Source: Tetrahymena elliotti 4EA (taxonomy: Eukaryota; Ciliophora; Oligohymenophorea; Hymenostomatida; Tetrahymenidae). From it: a stretch of 64,000 bases of DNA. Positions within the stretch are counted from its first letter, which is position 1. Every line of letters starts with the position of its first letter. Of the stretch, positions 12,104-24,825 are shown in pieces. The position numbers and the translations under genes were made by a program. The notes beneath the pieces are model-generated. The model made no database searches. It was not told the origin of the DNA and was given only the letters and a program-made list of their open reading frames with translations. The stretch is taken from assembly GCA_000231825.2 (NCBI GenBank), contig JH720321.1:314761-378760 (forward strand). The letters run 5' to 3'.

Positions 12104-14506
12104 ATGAATTTAGATTTAGTTTAGTTATTTAATTTTAAAGCATCAAGTGATTTATTATCAAAACTTATGGAAACTTATGACAATGAAATTAAGGAAGATG
12201 AAAAAACTCTAAAAGAGTTATCTGAAATAAAACAAAGATATGAAAAGAATGCTTCACCTGATTTATTGATCCCTTATGATAAGATTTTAAGTGAAGCAGA
12301 AGATTATAAATCACTCCTCATATTAGCAGCTAATTGCAGTGAAATTCAAAAAGAAATTACAAATTATAATAAAAAATATAAAGAGTTTTTTAACACTTAC
12401 ATAGAGATTAAGCGTATTAAAAAATTATATGAATTCAATGAAGATACTTACAATTTGATAAATACTACTAAAAACCTTTGGGATTAAGTTAAAGCATTAG
12501 ATTTGTAATTTTTAGAGAGTGGTAAAAATACATTTTAGGCATTTATGTACAACTAGCTTGAGACTCTCTTTAAAAATTTTGAAGCACCAAATAATAATGT
12601 TTTGAATTCTGTTTTAAAAATGGTCAATCTGCCTTATAAAAGGTATTAAATTATTTGTTAGTTTTCCAATTTTTTTTAAAATAAAATGAAAAAGATAGGT
12701 TTATTATAATTTGTTTTATTAAAGTTCAAACAAAAAAGGATTTGATGATTAATAGGATATCTTGATTGATAAAGAATATCAATAAATTATTCCTTACTAT
12801 ATTAGAAAGTTAGTTTAAATAGATCATGTTATGAATGGAATTATTCCTGAAAAAATGTATTTTACACGTCTATTTAGTGAATCTATTATAATTGCTATCA
12901 ATTTTCACTTTTTAGGGGATAAGGAAACCAATGAGCCTTCAAAGCCTGAATGGTTCTTTGATTACCTTTAGGATACATTTGAGAATAATGTTTCAAGATA
13001 TGCTAGTATTTTTAAAAAAGGAAAAAGAGAGGAATCTGTTTTGCTTTTCATGCAAAATTTATTTTAGAAAATATGTTTGAATCCAATAATTATTCGTTTC
13101 AAGTAGGACAAAGAAACATTTTTGATCGAAGATGATCTTTTAAGTCATTTCATAACTAAACTTGAAACTCTTGAAAGTTGTCTTGAAAAATATTGCTAAA
13201 ATTATATAATTTAATAAGAAAACTCTAAGTTAGCAGAATAAAGATTCCTTCCTTATATATTTGAAAAGGTTTTGCTGACAAATGAAGAAAATATCTTAAA
13301 TCTAGTTATTCAAAAAGAATTTAAAATATTTGATGACAAAATTCTTTCAGTAAAAATAAATTTGATTTTTTTATTCAGGTATTTAAATTATTCCTTCTAA
13401 TTATAAATTAGCCAATTTTAAAAGTTGATATGAGAGAACTTCAGCCTAGATATGCTACAGAAAAAGTAAAACAAAAGTTGAATTAATTAATTAATTAATT
13501 AAATTAATTAATTTTATTATTTAATAAGAATTTCGAACTTTTTCCTATTGTTGAAGATTACACTTTACTATTTGCTAAGACAGTTAAAAAGTATGGATTT
13601 ATTAAAGATGCTGTTTTAAAAGAAAAAGTTAAAGAAATATTTTAAAATTAATTCTTTAATAAATTCATGGAAAACTTACATACTGTATTTGAATAGATCC
13701 ATGATAATAGTGATGATATTACTCTTTAGCTAAGTAATGAATTCATTTTTTATCTATTTAATTATTTTTGAAATATAAAATTAGATGAATACTATAGAAA
13801 AGTTTACAATATTCTACTTCAATACTAAGAAAATAATCCTTTGGGAGGTAAAGAAAGTGATTTGAAGGTCTTAAAAAGGTTTAAATAAGAATGTATAGAG
13901 TAGGTAGTATTTAAGTTTAGTGATCCTATTGTAAAAAGTAGCTTAAGAGATGCTAAAAAGCTCATTAACTCAACTTATTTCAAATTTTTCACTCACACAA
14001 AAATTATAGAAGAAACTGATGTAGATGTAAATGAATTAAAGGCATAAGTATTTGAGTCATTAGTTAATCCACTTAAATAATTGTAGAAAAAAATTAGTGT
14101 AAAATCATTTAAGTTTGTGATTAATAAGCTACTTAGAGATTTTGAAGATTTTGTGTTTAATCAAATATTCAAGAGCTATAATAAATTCTCAATTTTTGGA
14201 ATAGAATTTTTAATAGATAGTGTATTTTTCCTTATCCTTGATACAGTTTAAACATCAATTGAGAATCTACCAAATGTAGATTTCGAAAAACCAAAAGAAA
14301 AGTAATTTTTTTACTTTAAAATTAAACCTTTTTTAAATAAAATTGTTTTTAGATTAATAGAAATAGAAAAGTGTGTAACAATGGATAAAAAGAAATTAAA
14401 TCTCATGCTAAGTGCAGAATAAAGTGAAGTTTTAAGCCTTCATTTCAAGCTATTGAAAAAAGAAGAAATTCTAATTTTAGAAAAAATTAATTTGATAAAT
14501 GTTTGA
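12104..14506 (+). CDS. RINT1: RINT1/TIP20 family protein, Dsl1/NRZ tethering complex subunit (735 aa)
   Basis: Family members tether Golgi-derived retrograde vesicles to the endoplasmic reticulum with ZW10/Dsl1 and NAG/Sec39. Four exons: 12104-12642, 12725-13349, 13412-13733 and 13785-14506, summing to 2,208 nt. Introns are 82, 62 and 51 bp. The N-terminal 120 residues are helical and charged, as expected for the ZW10-binding part. The diagnostic block is FHFLGDKETNEPSKPEWFFD, matching the family signature FHF-x-G-x(3)TN...KPEW. SSNKKGFDD precedes it across intron 1. The C-terminal helical bundle is complete. Exon 3 starts with a TTAA microsatellite that still encodes an in-frame Asn/Gln/Leu/Ile segment. 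The third intron is a multiple of three and is revealed only by an in-frame TGA. The exact acceptor of intron 2 has one in-frame alternative at 13378. Confidence 0.88.
13479..13515 (+). repeat. coding TTAA/AATT microsatellite
   Basis: A run of AATT/TTAA units interrupted once by an extra A, inside exon 3 of the RINT1 gene. In the coding frame it gives a Gln/Leu/Ile/Asn pattern with TAA read as Gln. Under a standard code it would be full of stops. Confidence 0.8.
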
Positions 14507-15037
14507 AATATTTAATTAATTAATTTTTTTAAAGTAATCTTTTCTTTTAATAAGCTATTTATACATCTTAGCATCTTAATTTTTAAGAAATTCCAAATGA
14601 CTCTTTTAATATTTCATATTTGATAAAACAAAAATCTATTTTTTTTGGATTTTTAAACTTAGGATTTAGAATATATTTTTGTTAATTTTCATGATAATCA
14701 ACCTAAATTGTTTAATTTTGATTTTTTTGAGTAACAATAATTAGTGACAAATTTTAAAATAAAATTTTTTTTTCTTCATTTGATTCATTAATTTTTTAAG
14801 CACTTCTATGATGAAAATAATAAAGTTATAGAGAGTTTGGTTTGTGTTCATTAATTTATAAAATTTTAAGGAAAAAATATCTTTAAACAATAATATAAAA
14901 AAAAACTTATTATTATCAAAAATCTTTGTCAAAACTCTAAAAGATTTGATATTAATTAAGAAAATTTCTAAGTCTGGTTAAATTTTGTTTGATTTTAATA
15001 AATAAAAATTACTTTTTATCATTAAAAAATTTAACAA
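14507..15037. other. intergenic spacer
   Basis: About 530 bp between the RINT1 stop and the next start on the same strand. T-rich and A-rich blocks alternate. A minus-strand frame at 14741-14932 is low complexity and not called. Confidence 0.5.
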
Positions 15038-15700
15038 ATGAAAAACAGTTCTAGATATTCTCTAATCATTATTGATCTTTAAAATGACTTTTTAGAAGAC
15101 AACCATTTCTCTGATTTGAGAGGTGGGGATTTGAAATTTAACAGGTCGATTCTTCCAAACATTAACTAAATTTGTTAAGTCTTTAGAAAAAAATAATTTC
15201 CTATAATTTGGATACACTCATTATATGGAGAAGTAGAAGAATAAAAATTATCACCAATGTTTTTGAATCCTATTGAAGATTAAATTAAAAAAGTACCATT
15301 AAATAATAATCTTTTGAGTGGAAGTCATAATTAAGGTTAACCAACCTGCTGTAAAAGAGATACATCAGGCATAAAATTCTATAAAGATGTTATTGCTATG
15401 TAGAATTTAGAATATGATGTAATTATATAAAAATAGTATTATTCAGCCTTTAGGAAAACAACTTTATTAGATTACCTAAAATAAAATGATATTAAAGATG
15501 TAGTTATCTGTGGAATAGCTACTAATTATTGCTGTAGAGCTACCAGTGTTGATGCTTTTCACTTAGGATTTAGCGTAACAATGCTTTCCGATTGTCTAGC
15601 TGCATCTACTAAAGATAGGCATAACAATACTTTGAATGAGCTTAAAAATACAGATTTATAAATAATTGATTCAAATTAATTTCTACTTACTTTAGATTGA
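15038..15700 (+). CDS. isochorismatase-like cysteine hydrolase (220 aa)
   Basis: Single exon, 221 codons with TGA stop, the usual length for this family of small alpha/beta hydrolases that cleave isochorismate, nicotinamide or related amides. The catalytic triad is visible in order. Asp is in SLIIIDLQNDF (about residue 13), Lys is in YYSAFRKTTLLDYL (about 139), and Cys is in GIATNYCCRATSVDAF (about 165-170), followed by the small-residue patch expected after the nucleophile. A metal-site region is suggested around IWIHSLYGE. The pairing of two cysteines (CC) at the nucleophile is mildly unusual. Substrate cannot be assigned; nicotinamidase and generic ureidoacrylate or biuret-type amidohydrolases are all possible. 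Neighbours give no pathway clue. Confidence 0.85.
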
Positions 15701-17264
15701 TAAAATTAATGAATTTTATCTAAGATGATTTGTTTTAAGAATTGCTTTAAAATATAAAGGTAATTTTAATAACTACTATTTAAATTCTATTTTCAGTAGA
15801 AAAAACTTAAATAAATTTATTCTAAAACAAATGATTTTTTAAAATTAAAAATCAAGAGTATTAATTAATTTAAAGAAAAATATTCATATTTAATGAAAAA
15901 TGTTGTAATTTACAACAATTGAAGTTATTTTTTATCTTTTTTTTAAGATAATTAGAAACCTAATTTAGAGAAATAAAATATTTTATTGCTACACTAAAAT
16001 TAATTTAATTATGAGCAGAAATATCTATTTTAATACATATTTATTTTATATTTGTCTAAATTTAGGGATAATTTTCATATTACTAATAAATTAGTTGGAA
16101 TTTGAGAAATCTTACTTTTTATTATTAAAATTTTTCTAAACTACTTCACAGGAATATAAATTAAAGTAATATTTTTTCTAAATTTTGAGAATAAATAAAA
16201 ACTAATTTTAATAATTTAAGTCTATTGTTTCTATTTATTTTTTAATTAATTAACAAAATTCTTATTAACATTTGGACAGATAAAAGCAATGGTATTTTAA
16301 AAATAAGTCACTTACTAATATATTCGAATTTTAAATGCTAAATTAGATTGACAAAAAAATTTTTATTTTCATTCTTTTTTATTATCAAACAAAAATTTCA
16401 ATTTACTGATTTGAATAAATAAAATAAATTCTTTTAGTAGAAATATTTTAACTTTTTATTATTGCTTTTAAATTTCTGAAATATTTCTCACATAAATTGA
16501 ATGCTGATAAAATATGAATTAAATTTGAATAAATACATTTAAAAGGTTATTATTTTCTTATCAAGCAAATGTCAAAGTATTTTTTTACAATTATCAAAGG
16601 TATCAACTTTATTTACCTATTTAAATGAAATCGAATTAGGTTTAATTGAGGAGTGTTTTAGTAGAAATAATAAACAATTTATTGATTGAATAGATATCTT
16701 TATGTAAAATAAAAATATTTGTAAAAGGTAATAAAAAATATTAATTAAATTTGTAAATTATTAGGAAATGAATAGAAGAAATAAAAAAGAAAGATTTTGA
16801 GGTATGAATATTTTATAAAAAAGGATATCTACCTTATTTATTTAGTTAATGGAAATATGGAATGAAAACACGTATTTGATAATATTGATTTGGATTGGCT
16901 ATGAGCTGCAATTAATTTATTTGCTTTATTTATCATTGAGATTGATAGAAGAAAAAGTTTATTTAGATAGATATATGAATGATATTTATGTGTGTTTGAT
17001 ATTTTTTGTTTGATTTTTTGATTGATGAGTGAGTGACTGCTTGTGTTTATTTGTTTATTTATTTTGTTAATATATCTTTTAGTTTAATAAATATATTGCA
17101 AGATTTATATTAACAATATATTAAAATAGCATATCTGATATCTTATTTGTTTGAATAAAGAAAAATTAAATATTAATTTCCAAACATAAATAAAATAGGA
17201 AACAAAACAATCAAATAATTTAACAAATAAACAATTTGATTTCTTTTCAGCAATTTAAGCAAAG
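15701..17264. other. intergenic region with T/G-rich stretch
   Basis: About 1.56 kb upstream of the ribophorin II gene. Around 16800-17090 the plus strand is enriched in T and G (GATT and TGTTT words), unlike the A/T mixture elsewhere. No frame or RNA gene recognised. Confidence 0.45.
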
Positions 17265-19515
17265 ATGAATAACATAAAGGCATATTCATATTTGTTCCTT
17301 TTGATTTGCTTCCTTACATTTACATAGGGATAAATTTCATAGGAATATATCAAATAAAGCGAGGATTTTGTAAGAAATTTTATTAAAAATGGAGTTTTGA
17401 GTTTTGAAAACTTATACAAAGAAGGATTTAATTATAAAGTACTAGCTGACTTAAACGTAATTTAAAGCGCCAATGCTTGCTCCTTTTTGAAAAAGCAAGG
17501 AGATATCCAAAATTTGCTCACTGACTCTAAATCAATATATTATTTCTTAAAACTTAAGTAAATGATTCCTAAATGCAACATCGAATACTCAACAGTAATA
17601 TTTTAATTGAAATTATTAATTCATAAATTCTTTTATGTTTTTGAATTTTATTCTCATCCAAATAGGATTTAACAAAATTTTTTTTGTTTAAAATAGGCTG
17701 CTATTAAGGAAGTCTTACAAAATGAAAGCAAAAATGTTGAAACAGCCGAATAAGTTTTCTACATTACTGCTTTGGCATTTGAATTAAAATTGGAAAAGAT
17801 CTACACTTAAACATGTAGCTTATATACTTTATACCTCCAATAAGATGGTACATCAAGAGTTAGATAATAGGAATAAGTAATTTAGTTTTCTTCTTGAGAC
17901 AGATATTTTCATAAAACATAATATAAATAAATTATTTTTATTTCAACAGGAAAATAGAAATAATATTGCAACTGGATATATTTTGGATACTTTACAACTT
18001 TGCTTGCTTAATCAAGAATAAGTTAATTAAAATCAAACTAAAAAGTCCTTCAATGAAGTTGAAGTACTCAAATTTATTGATATTCCTTTAGAAAGTATCT
18101 TGGTCAATTCAGTTTAGATTGAAAATAGATAAATATGTATTTTGGAGAGCACTTAAACTTTAGAAGTTACAGCAAAGATTTATAAATTTTTCACTACAGT
18201 TACTGCAATCCAAAATCTTTAATCTTTCAAAACTTTTGAGACTAAATACAAGAATGGTATACTCAATTTCTTAAAGGAGAATGCTAATTCTTAAATCTTA
18301 AATCCCTCTGAAAAATTTGAGCTTGTCAATATTTACTTGGTAACATATTCAATTTTTTTATAAAGCAAAATTAATGAAATTTTAACTAAATATAAAAAGA
18401 ATGCTAAAAACTCTGAAGCTGCCGCTGTCAAAAAAGCTATTTATGATTTAAAGGCAAAATAAGCATTAGTTTTGGTTCATTTTGAAAACATTCTTGGAGA
18501 AAAAACACAAAAAACTCAAACTCTTAAGGCTGCTCTTTACAGACGTGAAAAACTTGTTCAAGCTGATATTTTGTCTACAAATAGCACAAATGAACAATGG
18601 CCTATTCAATTCTAAATTAACAATTCATTGATCAGCGAACCTGGTTTCCATTATTTGAAAATTTATAATGACTAAGAAGAAATACTCTCTGAAAAGATAC
18701 TCTTCACTACCTCTTTGACTGTTAAAAACATTGAATTTGAAATTGCTTAAGGCAAAGGAAAAATTCCCAAGAAATACACCCACTCTTACAATTTAAAAAC
18801 CAAAAAGGTTGAAAAAATCTAAGCCAATCAAAACTCTTTTGTTTATGTTTAATTCGCTTTTGCTTTTGCTAATGAAAAATATTATTTCTCTCCCTCTCAA
18901 GTTGCTATTCGTTTGAGACATCCAACTTTTACTGGAGTTACCCATCTTGTTAATGCTTAATATGACGAAATCTCTAATTCTTACCTTGCTATTGTCGATT
19001 TTGGTGATCCTTTAATTATCTTACCCTACTCTGCCACCTATGAAGTTGAATTAATTATTGCTGATTAAAGACTTAGCCAATAAATTGTTCATAATTTTCT
19101 AACCATTGAAACTACTTTCAAAACTAACCGCAATGATAAAAATCCCCCTAATGATTCAGACTATGCTCTCCCTAAGCCTATTTCATATGTAATCAATGAT
19201 GAAATAAAGTCTCCTCCTATCCTTTTCATCTACTCTATAGTATTTATGTTGGCCTGCTGCTTCGTTTTCTTCTTTGTTATGTTAAATAAGATAGAATTGA
19301 ACTGGAATAAATATTCCTAATTAACTGGAATTTAAAAAATCTATGTTTAAGTCTTTTTACTTTCAATTTTAATTGCTTTCTCTTTACTTCTACTTTTCTG
19401 GGTCAAGATTAATCTTATGGAAGCAGTCACTTATATTTGTTTAGGAATAATTCCTTTCCTTATCATCGGTAACTTAGCACTTAACAGTTTAACTAGAAGC
19501 AGTAAACAAAACTGA
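17265..19515 (+). CDS. RPN2: ribophorin II, oligosaccharyltransferase subunit (691 aa)
   Basis: Ribophorin II (Swp1 in yeast) is a membrane subunit of the oligosaccharyltransferase that N-glycosylates proteins entering the ER. Three exons: 17265-17594, 17697-17876 and 17950-19515; 692 codons including the stop. A signal peptide is clear (YLFLLICFLTF followed by TQG near residue 20). The middle is a long lumenal region. Then come the RHPTFTGVTHLVN segment and a beta-rich domain with ILPYSATYEVELIIADQ. Three hydrophobic segments close the protein: ILFIYSIVFMLACCFVFFFV, VFLLSILIAFSLLLLFWV, and TYICLGIIPFLIIG. The motif linking the last two (KINLMEA) matches the family's conserved NLxEA between the last helices. 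Intron 1 is 102 bp, a multiple of three with no in-frame TGA, so its removal rests on splice signals and composition. From exon 3 onward the codons are richer in C than in neighbours, suggesting good expression. Confidence 0.87.
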
Positions 19516-20087
19516 TTGACCATTTTGTATTTAAAAAATAAAAATTAATCAATTCTGTAAAAAAAAAAGATATGTTTTTTGTAATTTGTTTCATCTAAAA
19601 ATATTAATACTCCATTTTAGAACAATCCTAAATTAGAAGCTAGTAATTTCTTTAATCTTTATTATAATTTTACATCATTATTGGTATGAGTTATCTTTTA
19701 CTATGAGTTATCTTTTTCTTCTTAATTAAATTATTATGAAAATTTATTTCATTTTCTAGAAAAGATTCATTTTTTAAAAATTCTACTGATAAAATTTGAT
19801 CCATATTAAATTTAACAATAAACTAATAAGGGTAAAAAAGTTATTCAATACTTTTTTAAAAAATTTTTACTTTTTTACGTTTTTCGAATTGATTTTTTTC
19901 TTAGTAAATTAATATGAATAACGCTGACCTTTATTTATATGAATTCTAATTTATATAGAACATGATTAATCAAAAGAAAAAAATTAAAAGATTAAAAAAT
20001 TTCCAAATTTGTTGATAAAAAAATTATAGGACTTCTTATAAAAAAAAATAGTTTTAAAAGGAAAGCAGGCTTAAGCAATCTTATAAA
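19516..20087. other. intergenic spacer
   Basis: About 570 bp, AT-rich. It contains a near-duplicated word (ATGAGTTATCTTTTxCT) at about 19687 and 19703. No gene seen. Confidence 0.45.
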
Positions 20088-20971
<884 letters not shown>

Positions 20972-21559
20972 TTGCAAGAGCAATTAAATTAAATCTAGTT
21001 AAATCTATGCATTAATAATTGTGAATATAATAAAAATAATAATTGGTCACTCAAAATTAGCAAAAATAAATGAAAAAAGAAAAAAAAAAGAAGATACAAA
21101 TTTAGTAATTCGAAATAAAACAAATTTAATAATAAATTAAATAAAATATTTTCCACTAAAATTTAATTATATATATACCATACCATACATAAATCTATAT
21201 TTTGTTTAATATTCTGCCAAATCTTGGTACTTTTAATTCAAACAAAATTTATCAAACCCAACTGAAAAAAATTTGTTAAAGCATAATTTATAAAAGCTGG
21301 AAAAAAAACCACAAAATAAATAATTGTAAAAATGATAATCTAAGAGCATTTTAACTGCTAAGCAATAAGGATTACCATTAAAATAATCAAATATCAAAAT
21401 ATCACATAATTTTATGATTTTTTGTCTTTCTTCTATTTTTTTATTTATTTTTTGGGTGAGAAGTCTAAAAGAAACAAAATTTATGTAATAAATTTAAAAG
21501 AAATTTATTTTAAATATTAATACATCCATACAGAAATAGATTTATTAAAATTCATTGTT

Positions 21560-21659
21560 NNNNNNNNNNNNNNNNNNNNNNNNNNNNNNNNNNNNNNNNN
21601 NNNNNNNNNNNNNNNNNNNNNNNNNNNNNNNNNNNNNNNNNNNNNNNNNNNNNNNNNNN
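21560..21659. other. assembly gap (100 N)
   Basis: Exactly 100 N, the conventional placeholder for a gap of unknown size. Sequence on both sides is extremely AT-rich, so the missing piece may be a hard-to-assemble low-complexity stretch. Distances across it are unreliable. Confidence 0.98.
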
Positions 21660-22010
21660 AATTTATTTTTGGATTTTTAAAAATATGTTTAAGAGAAATT
21701 GAAAAATAACCTCAAAATTAAAAAATATTTATTTACCTTAACTTCAATCATACTTTTATATCAAAATTTTGACAATTTAATTAAGGATTTTTAAAATTAT
21801 TTTATTGATAAGAATAGATAGTTTTAAAATTTTAATGAGTTGATATATTAAGTATTTTATTTATATTCTCTCATAATTAAAGTAAAACAAAAATCAATCA
21901 AATCATACTATTTTAGTTTATTCAATTTAGTGCTGTGAGAAAAACTTTTATCATAAATTCAATAATCATAAAAAAGTATTTATACTTAACTAAACTAAGA
22001 ATTTCTATAT

Positions 22011-22076
22011 TTTTGTGTTATTTTAAGTAAGTCTTGGATTATATTTTGTGTTATTTTAAGTAAGTCTTGGATTATA
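22011..22076 (+). repeat. 33-bp perfect tandem duplication
   Basis: Two identical 33-bp copies at 22011-22043 and 22044-22076, in non-coding DNA about 350 bp from the assembly gap. The identity of both copies implies a recent duplication or an assembly artefact. Confidence 0.9.
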
Positions 22077-23709
22077 TTTAAATGCATTAAATATTTATTT
22101 TTTATTAATTATAATTTTACTTACAAAAATAAAAAATATATCCATTTTTTCTTTAAAAATAACTTTTTAACAAAAATATTCATTTACAAAATAACCTTTT
22201 TAATAAAAAATTAGATACATGTAAAATTTAAGATCAATTTACCAAAATGAAATTAAATCAAATTTTGCAATAAAGATTTTGAAATTACAAAATCATAAAA
22301 AAAATAATCTTTTTGAAACAAAATTAGAATTTATCGGAATTTTCCCATCATAAAATATGGTTTAAACTAAAATTGATAATTTTAAATGATTTCTTTCATT
22401 TTATTTTTTTATCAAATTTTGTTTTATGAAAGACTACCAAAAAAATACAAAAATAAATGTGAAATTCAAACATTTTTTGTTGAAATACATTTTTTAATTT
22501 ATTCTTACAAATCTCTTAACTCAATTTTTTAAAATAATTGCATATAATTTTGTAAACTAAAATATAAAAAATTTATGTATTATCAATTTATAAGTATTTA
22601 TCAATGAGAGAAAGAATTTAACCAAAATTGAATTGCCAGAGGAAGTTAAGGCTAAACACATACGGAAAGTTTCAAAAATTAATTCTTAGAAAAAACAAAA
22701 CTTATTAATTCTACTGATTAATAATTTTTTTATTCCATTTTTATATTTTTTGAGAAATCTTTGACAAAGTATTTCTCTAATATTTATCCAATCTAAAATT
22801 TGACTTTTTAATTTTCATTTGCTTAAATTTTCGATTTTGATTGGGAAGTATTAAAATAGTTTTAAATCGCTTTCATATTATCTTTGTAAATCTATTTAGA
22901 ATTATTCATTAATATTTCTTTTGATATTTTCATAACAATATTTATTAATTAGAAATAACAAAAAGAGCACCTAATTAATACTGAAATATTAAAAGACAAC
23001 ATTTTAACTCTCTTTAAGCTTTTAAATCTAATTTTCTTTATTTTCTTAAATTAACTAACAGTAACAAGAATCTTTATCAGGGTCAGAGTATTTATTCAAT
23101 ATCTTAAACTTAACATTTGAAATGTAAATAGGATCTTCAAATAATTTTAATTTTGTATAAATTATGAAATCATATTTTAATTTAAAGAAGGGCAATTTGA
23201 AGCCTACTTTTACAATTTTAATAAAAATAAGCAATAAAATTAAATATTTTATTTTTTAATTTAATAATTCTTATTCAAATTGTCATCTTTCCTATTAAAT
23301 CAAAACCCAATAAAATTTAAATATTCATTTCTTAAAAAAACAAATAAAGCTTAATTTTAAAAGAAGATTTTATTGGTTTTAGTTTCTCTGCTAAGATGTC
23401 AGAATTTATATTTTTAAAATATTTTTTTCCTAGATTTATTACCTATTACTATCTACCATTCAAATATTTAGATTTATTTACAAATTTATTTTTTCATAAT
23501 GATTTTTATAGATATTTAATATTTGAAAAGTTATAAAATTATTTTTTTTTATTGAGAGAAGAAAAATAATATCAAAAAAATCGATTAGAATTTTTAGTAA
23601 AGATAAAATAAGTACTTTTTAATTTTAAAATTTAAGTTATGTATTTATTGTATTTACAGTAAATAAATATGAATTCTATTGTTTCTTTATATTTGAAATT
23701 TTACTTTTT

Positions 23710-24825
23710 TCAAATAATTAATGAAAGAAGTAGCATTAAATTTCCAAAAGCTAAAAAATAAGAAGAACTAACTCCACAAGATTCTCCTCCCTCTTTAGCA
23801 ATAGGAGTAGCAGGACTACAAAGTAAACAATCAGCATCAGTCCACGATTTTATTGCTCTACCAGTACCACATGTTGATGAACTATTTACACATGCTGTTC
23901 CTTAATTATTTGCATAATTATTTGAATTATTATTTGCTGCTGCACAAAATTTACAAATAGAATCAGTCAGAGATTAAGTTGCTTTACAATTTATACAAGT
24001 ACTAAAATTTGAGCTTACAACATAACCTGTACCAAAGCAGGCTACACAGTCACTATTAGACCAAGTATTAACAGTTCTTGAACTTCCACATGTAGAACTA
24101 GAATTCACGCAACTTGTTCCTGCTTTATTTGCAAATTATGTTTGAGTGCTATTAACTGTTGCACATTATGAACAAATTTCATCTGTTAATCCACTAGGAG
24201 ATGAACAGTCAATACATTAGCTATTACTTGAGAATGATATATATGTACTACCATAACATTATTAGCAATCAGAGTTACTCCAAGAGTTAAGAGCTCTTGA
24301 AGAACTACAAGTTGATGTAGAACTTACACATTAATTAGCTCCTGCATTTGCAAATTTATTTTAATTACCATTTGCAGTTGCACATAAATTACAAATTACG
24401 TCAGTAAGACCTGAAGTAGCCTTACAATTTATACAAGCGGAATTGTTTCCATTAGATATATATCCAGTTGAATAGCAAGCTGCACAATCAGAATTAGTCC
24501 AAGTGTTAACTGTTCTAGTACTATCACATGTATTTACAGAATTAACACAACCATTTTTAGCTTAGTTAGCAAATTTTTTGGAAGTACAAGATTAGCAATA
24601 TAAATCAGAGTATTAAACAATAGAATTAGAACATTGACTACAATCTTAAATCTAACAAGAAGTAAGAGAACTTCCAATCCATTAACAACCAGTTGGAGCA
24701 GAAGGACATGAATTGGAACATGTTGTAGATCCTCCTTAGCTTAAACATGTTATAGCAGTACCTGGAGTAGGAGTAACAAATATGATTTATTGTAATACTT
24801 ATAATAAAATTAATATCTTGAACAT
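23710..24825 (-). CDS. immobilization-antigen-like GPI-anchored surface protein (371 aa)
   Basis: Single exon from ATG at 24825 to TGA at 23710-23712, 372 codons. The N-terminus is a signal peptide (MFKILILLQVLQQIIFV). The body has three repeats of exactly 73 residues starting near residues 99, 172 and 245, then a partial fourth. Each repeat carries eight cysteines, including CxxC pairs, and keywords such as NTWxNSDC, GLTDxIC and FANxxGxxC. The C-terminus is a short Ser-rich stretch followed by a hydrophobic tail (FLAFGNLMLLLSLII) with no cytoplasmic residues, as expected for GPI attachment. This layout matches the variable surface (i-)antigens of Tetrahymena and Ichthyophthirius. Such genes are often expressed one at a time according to temperature or medium; no control element could be seen. 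The protein would coat cell body and cilia. Confidence 0.85.
23874..24531 (-). repeat. three 219-bp coding tandem repeats
   Basis: Repeat boundaries at 24531, 24312, 24093 and 23874 are spaced exactly 219 bp apart, each beginning at an ACA/ACT-TGT (Thr-Cys) pair. The copies are clearly diverged in sequence yet have no length change, so selection on the cysteine spacing is likely. A partial fourth unit continues to about 23760. Confidence 0.88.

Larger units (their letters stand above)
20972..23709. other. long gene-free region
   Basis: About 2.7 kb between two converging gene ends (Rab4-like on plus, antigen gene on minus). It contains an assembly gap and a 33-bp tandem duplication (listed separately). 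No protein frame or RNA gene seen on either strand. Confidence 0.5.

Noticed and set aside
15330..15350. Sequence resembling the Tetrahymena chromosome breakage site
   Set aside because: Only the AACCAACCT core agrees, the rest mismatches, and it lies inside the hydrolase coding sequence. A similar partial match near 6529-6545 (minus strand) is also rejected.
21560..21659. Run of N as a biological feature
   Set aside because: It is an assembly placeholder, not sequence.
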